The notes beneath the pieces are model-generated. The model was not told the origin of the DNA, searched no databases, and was given only the letters and a program-made list of their open reading frames with translations. Positions 13,101 through 15,097 of a stretch of 15,097 nucleotides of DNA are shown here, piece after piece (the stretch's first letter is position 1; each line of letters starts with the position of its first letter). A program made the position numbers and the translations under genes. Source of the DNA: DATNPH01 sp036703315. GTDB lineage: Bacteria; Cyanobacteriota; Cyanobacteriia; Cyanobacteriales; Coleofasciculaceae. The stretch lies in contig DATNPH010000067.1 in assembly GCA_036703315.1 (NCBI GenBank), positions 1-15,097 of the forward strand, read 5' to 3'.

Positions 13101-15054
13101 CAAGCATAAAGCTCAAGCGATCAGGGGGATAACTGGGGTCTAGTGGTACATAAGCTCCCCCCGCTTTGATAATGCCCAAAATTCCCACTATCATTTCTAC
13201 AGAACGCTCTACACAAAGTCCTACTAAGACTTCGGCATCAACACCCTGTTTTTGTAAGTAATGTGCAAGTTTGTTGCTACGACTATTTAACTCGTGGTAA
13301 GTAAGTTGCTTATCTTCAAAAACTACTGCAATAGCATCAGGAGTCTGCTCCACCTGAGCTTCAAACAACTGATGGATGCACTGAGATTTGGGATAATCTA
13401 CCTGAGTGTTGTTCCATTCCATTAAAAGTTGATAACGCTCTGCTTCACCTAATATTGGTAAATCTGCAAGTCGTTGTTCTGGATTTGCAACAATACCCTC
13501 TAATAGTGTTTGAAAATGCCCCAGCATTCTATTAATCGTGGCTGCATCGAATAAATCAGTGCTGTATACCACGAAGCCACTGATGCCATCTGAGCTATCT
13601 AGCCCTAGCCCGTTGCTGTGCCTTTGCTCCCACAGATGAAACTCCAAATCAAACCGGGTTGTCCCAGTATCAACAAAGTGCAGCGGACTTAGTGTTAGTC
13701 CCGGTAACTCTAACGCAACCACTGGCGCATTTTGTAGCGCAAACACCACCTGAAACAGTGGATTTTGGTTTAAGTTCCGCTCCGGATGCAGTTCCTCTAC
13801 CAGCTTCTCAAAGGGCAAATCTTGGTGAGCATAGGCTCCCAGCGCTACCTCTCTCACTCGACTCAAAACGTCCCGAAACGTTGGGTTTCCTGATAAGTCG
13901 GTACGCAACACCAGACTATTGACAAAAAAGCCAATTAACCCTTCAATCTCACTACGGTTACGATTGGCGATCGGCGAACCTACTGCGATATCCTCCTGCT
14001 GTGTGTACCGGTATAGTAAGGTTTGGAACGCTGCTAGCAACGTCATGAATAAAGTCACACCTTCTTGCTGGCTCAACGCTTCTAACGCCTCACTCAGTCT
14101 TTTCGGTAGTTGCAGAAGTTGCGTTGCACCTCGGTAAGTTTGAATGGCTGGGTGAGGTCGGTCAGTAGGCAGATTCACCATAGAAATGCCGTCCAACTGC
14201 TTCCGCCAGTAAGCTAACTGCGTTTCTAGGACTTCTCCTTGCAGCCACTCGCGTTGCCAGTGAGCGAAGTCTGCATATTGGATGGGTAGTTCAGGAAGGA
14301 TGAAGGATGAAGACAAGTTGTTTTCGTCTTCCGCCTCTAGATAGGCTGTGTAGAGTGCTGCTATCTCCCGAATTAGCACCCCCATAGACCAGCCATCGGA
14401 AACAATGTGATGCAGAATCAGCAGTAACACGTATTCTGATTCATCCAGTCGCAGTAGTGTTACTCGCAGCAACGGATTTTTGGACAAATCGAAAGGGCGT
14501 TGAGCCTCCTGAGTCGTTAGTCGTCGCGCTTCTGTTTCTCGTTCGGCTTCTGGAAAGTCTCGCAGGTCTATTACTGGCAGAGATGTCTCTAAGCTGGGAG
14601 CAATTACTTGAACAGGTTGCCCTTGTACCGTTACAAATGTAGTGCGTAAAGCTTCGTGGCGGCGCACTATTTGGTCAAATGTCCGTTCCAAGGCAGCTAA
14701 GTTGAGTGAACCTGTCAGACGTACTGCTGCTGGGGTGTTATAGAAGGCACTGTTAGGGACCAACTGGTCGAGGAACCACAGCCGCTGTTGAGCAAAGGAG
14801 AGTGGGAGGGTTCTGTCACGCGAGATAGGTACGAGGGATGTAGACGTGTGGCTGGTAGTACGATTAGCTGCTCTTAAAAAAGAAATAATTTCGGCTTTGC
14901 GCTTTTGTATTTCTGCACCCAATTCTGGTGTTAGAGTTCCTTCCGGGGCGTTGCAGCGCAAGCGAACCTCCTCCGGAGGCGCTTCGCTATTGCCCTCAAC
15001 AAAAACCTGAATATCTTGACTCCGCAGATAAGATAAAAACTCAACTGTTTTCAA
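10144..15054 (-). CDS. NRPS module: TubC-docking, C, A (Leu), N-methyltransferase, PCP
   Basis: A 1636-residue single-module nonribosomal peptide synthetase. Order: TubC-type docking domain (about 1-62, ending L-T-P-E-L-G then K-A-E-I-I-S-F-L); condensation domain (83-510; L-P-L-S-F-A-Q-Q-R-L-W-F and H215-H-I-V-S-D-G); adenylation domain (about 540-1050; S-G-T-T-G-K-P-K-G near 712, N-Y-G-P-T-E near 845, Y-K-T-G-D 957-961); N-methyltransferase inserted after A8 (about 1055-1300; V-L-E-I-G-C-G-T-G 1107-1115); A10 N-G-K-V-D-R-R (from 1506); PCP with Ser1565 in L-G-G-H-S-L. Specificity residues read D755-A-W-F-L-G-N-V-V, the classical leucine code, so N-methyl-leucine is predicted. There is no thioesterase. 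The TTG start has AGAAGAGG 7 nt upstream and overlaps the preceding gene by 4 bp. Four in-frame repeat insertions are listed separately. Confidence 0.93.
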   Translation of the reverse strand: MKTVEFLSYLRSQDIQVFVEGNSEAPPEEVRLRCNAPEGTLTPELGAEIQKRKAEIISFLRAANRTTSHTSTSLVPISRDRTLPLSFAQQRLWFLDQLVPNSAFYNTPAAVRLTGSLNLAALERTFDQIVRRHEALRTTFVTVQGQPVQVIAPSLETSLPVIDLRDFPEAERETEARRLTTQEAQRPFDLSKNPLLRVTLLRLDESEYVLLLILHHIVSDGWSMGVLIREIAALYTAYLEAEDENNLSSSFILPELPIQYADFAHWQREWLQGEVLETQLAYWRKQLDGISMVNLPTDRPHPAIQTYRGATQLLQLPKRLSEALEALSQQEGVTLFMTLLAAFQTLLYRYTQQEDIAVGSPIANRNRSEIEGLIGFFVNSLVLRTDLSGNPTFRDVLSRVREVALGAYAHQDLPFEKLVEELHPERNLNQNPLFQVVFALQNAPVVALELPGLTLSPLHFVDTGTTRFDLEFHLWEQRHSNGLGLDSSDGISGFVVYSTDLFDAATINRMLGHFQTLLEGIVANPEQRLADLPILGEAERYQLLMEWNNTQVDYPKSQCIHQLFEAQVEQTPDAIAVVFEDKQLTYHELNSRSNKLAHYLQKQGVDAEVLVGLCVERSVEMIVGILGIIKAGGAYVPLDPSYPPDRLSFMLEDAQVSVVLTQQPWVDRIGRHNKSQVICLDTNWETIAQETDANPSSNVTTDNLAYVIYTSGTTGKPKGVEIEHRGLLNLVFWHQQAFGVSPLDRATQVAGVAFDACVWEIWPYLSAGASIYFPTDEIRRSPEQLRDWLVSKAITISFLPTPLAEKVLLLDWSNNAALRLLLTGGDKLHQYPSASHPFQIVNNYGPTENTVVTTSGHVPVREAVGAYCHTPVAPVIGRPIANIQVYVLDKYLQPVPIGVAGELHIGGDGLARGYLNRDNLTAERFISNPFIKQKETEGEKSSLPSGFCLLPSSAHLYKTGDLVRYRPDGNIEFLGRLDDQVKIRGYRIELGEIESVLNQHPAVLQTVVMTREDISGEKRLVVYVALNAEDNSSQKQMQETSLQDEQVLQWQMLYNETYNQPAADSDLTFNIVGWNSSYTNQPIPAEQMRVWVNNQAAQILALQPSRVLEIGCGTGLLLFRIAPECSKYWGTDFSLPSLNYIRQQLAKQELDQVTLLQRMATDFEGMEAGAFDAVILNSVVQYFPSIDYLVRVLEDAVQALAPGGFIFIGDVRSLPLLQAFHGEVQLYQAEPSLTREQLQQRVQMQMFQETELVIDPAFFTALKQRFPQISDVQIQLMRGRHHNELTQFRYNAILSVGVETDPPSPPCQGGSKTDLLDLPFLTGQKESTWLEWCKDDLTVAKVRQLLVETQPEMLGISRIPNARVIAAVKTAEWLSDAEEFKTAGQMHKALQELQDLGVEPEDLWALGEELPYSVDISWSDSGSEGRYDVLFVSTQAEGQERVRHLMPLVQQVERLRPWRSYANNPLQAKAARKLVPQLQTYLAQKLPEYMVPSAFMVLESLPLTPNGKVDRRALPTPEPVNLELVGGYVAPRTPTEEVLVKIFASVLGLKRVGIHDNFFELGGHSLLATQLVSRVRDAFGVELPLRSVFEAPAIAQLSKVVESLKDSKRPSQAPALVPISREARRIKLSSLNKESQ
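11125..11143. repeat. In-frame palindromic repeat in the NRPS (after the methyltransferase)
   Basis: CCCCCCTTG, one G, then CAAGGGGGG: a 9-bp perfect stem, with further G/C-rich flank to 11152. It is translated as D-P-P-S-P-P-C-Q-G-G-S-K at residues about 1302-1313, a peptide without counterpart in NRPS domains, in the linker after the methyltransferase. The peptide type recurs in cyanobacterial proteins wherever this intergenic repeat is read. Confidence 0.75.
12203..12230. repeat. In-frame heptamer array in the A domain
   Basis: Four degenerate heptamers run GGCAAAA, GGCAAAA, GCCAGAA, GGCAAAG. They are read on the minus strand as L-P-S-G-F-C-L-L-P-S at residues about 942-951, directly before the A7 motif Y-K-T-G-D. 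In standard A domains the link from S-N-P-F to Y-K-T-G-D is about 20 residues shorter. Heptamer arrays (STRR type) are known from cyanobacterial intergenic DNA. Confidence 0.75.
12442..12461. repeat. In-frame palindromic repeat in the A domain
   Basis: GGGCGTAT, GGCA, ATACGCCC: an 8-bp perfect stem, of the GTAGGGGCG-type palindrome common in cyanobacterial genomes. It is read as G-A-Y-C-H-T-P-V-A at residues about 864-872, between the N-Y-G-P-T-E motif and I-G-R-P-I-A-N, a surface loop where A domains vary. Confidence 0.75.
14296..14312. repeat. In-frame heptamer pair in the C domain
   Basis: AAGGATG occurs twice in tandem followed by a partial third unit. It is read as S-S-S-F-I-L-P at residues 248-254, in the loop before L-P-I-Q-Y-A-D-F, where condensation domains are variable in length and sequence. 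Confidence 0.65.
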
Positions 15055-15097
15055 AATCCAACCTCTTCTAGGGCATTCATCAAAGCGGCAGTTATAG
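15051..15097 (-). CDS. C-terminus of an upstream gene, truncated by window edge
   Basis: The minus-strand frame from the window end reads I-T-A-A-L-M-N-A-L-E-E-V-G-F and stops at TGA (15051-15053). The stop shares four bases (TTGA) with the NRPS start codon, the classical arrangement of translationally coupled genes, and the NRPS ribosome-binding site lies inside this frame. The product cannot be identified from 14 residues. Because the NRPS begins with a TubC-type docking domain, this is most likely the assembly-line protein that hands over the growing chain. That is inference from context. Confidence 0.55.
   Translation of the reverse strand, partial: ITAALMNALEEVGF
15062..15069 (-). promoter_or_regulatory. 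Ribosome-binding site supporting the TTG start of the NRPS
   Basis: The minus strand reads AGAAGAGG with 7 nt to the TTG at 15054. No ATG or GTG with comparable support is near, and the docking domain begins directly after the TTG. Confidence 0.65.

Overview
The window looks like a filamentous or otherwise large-genome cyanobacterium. At least 13 copies of the HIP1 octamer GCGATCGC occur in 15.1 kb (for example 911, 3326, 3569, 3758, 4898, 5158, 5230, 7014, 7618, 7643, 9362, 10271 and 12711), where roughly one per 65 kb is expected by chance. Heptameric short tandem repeats and GC-rich palindromes typical of cyanobacterial intergenic DNA are present, and the protein families (Leu-type NRPS with N-methyltransferase, cyanobacterial Crp/Fnr, a sucrose-phosphate synthase-like enzyme, IS605-type TnpB) fit that origin. 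I cannot name the genus.

Layout. From 1 to 741 (+) is the 3' part of an alpha/beta-hydrolase gene. Everything after it that I accept is on the minus strand. 772-950 is a decayed copy of the 3' end of an NRPS gene, homologous to the end of the intact NRPS 9.36 kb away. 1007-3282 holds a conserved hypothetical protein (DUF4058-like), an orphan EndoU-type toxin domain and a HEAT-like protein placed as its immunity partner. 3391-6893 is a compact three-gene unit: sucrose-phosphate synthase-like glycosyltransferase, YbdK/GCS2-type carboxylate-amine ligase and a SAM hydroxide adenosyltransferase-like protein. 6894-7380 is a repeat-rich intergenic region. 7381-8209 is a shortened Crp/Fnr regulator that has lost its sensor domain, overlapping a degenerate receiver protein. 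8193-9091 encodes two helical or coiled-coil proteins of unknown function. 9229-10143 is an IS605-type remnant: a tnpB without its first half, the right-end hairpin, and the truncated receiver domain it adjoins. 10144-15054 is a large single-module NRPS, overlapping by 4 bp the end of another gene that runs off the window.

How the genes work together. The NRPS module (TubC-type docking, C, A, N-MT, PCP) has the A-domain code D-A-W-F-L-G-N-V-V, the classical leucine code, so it is predicted to add N-methyl-leucine to a chain delivered by the upstream protein. It has no thioesterase, so another protein must act downstream or release the product. Its downstream flank is rearranged: the truncated tnpB starts 6 nt after the NRPS stop, in the same frame, and a second copy of the NRPS tail sits at 772-950. 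This suggests that the assembly line once extended further and was rearranged.

The most unusual observation is that the NRPS gene carries at least four different repeat-derived insertions (two palindromes, two heptamer arrays), all in frame and all at domain edges or loops. The same class of repeat appears to supply the start of the shortened Crp/Fnr gene.
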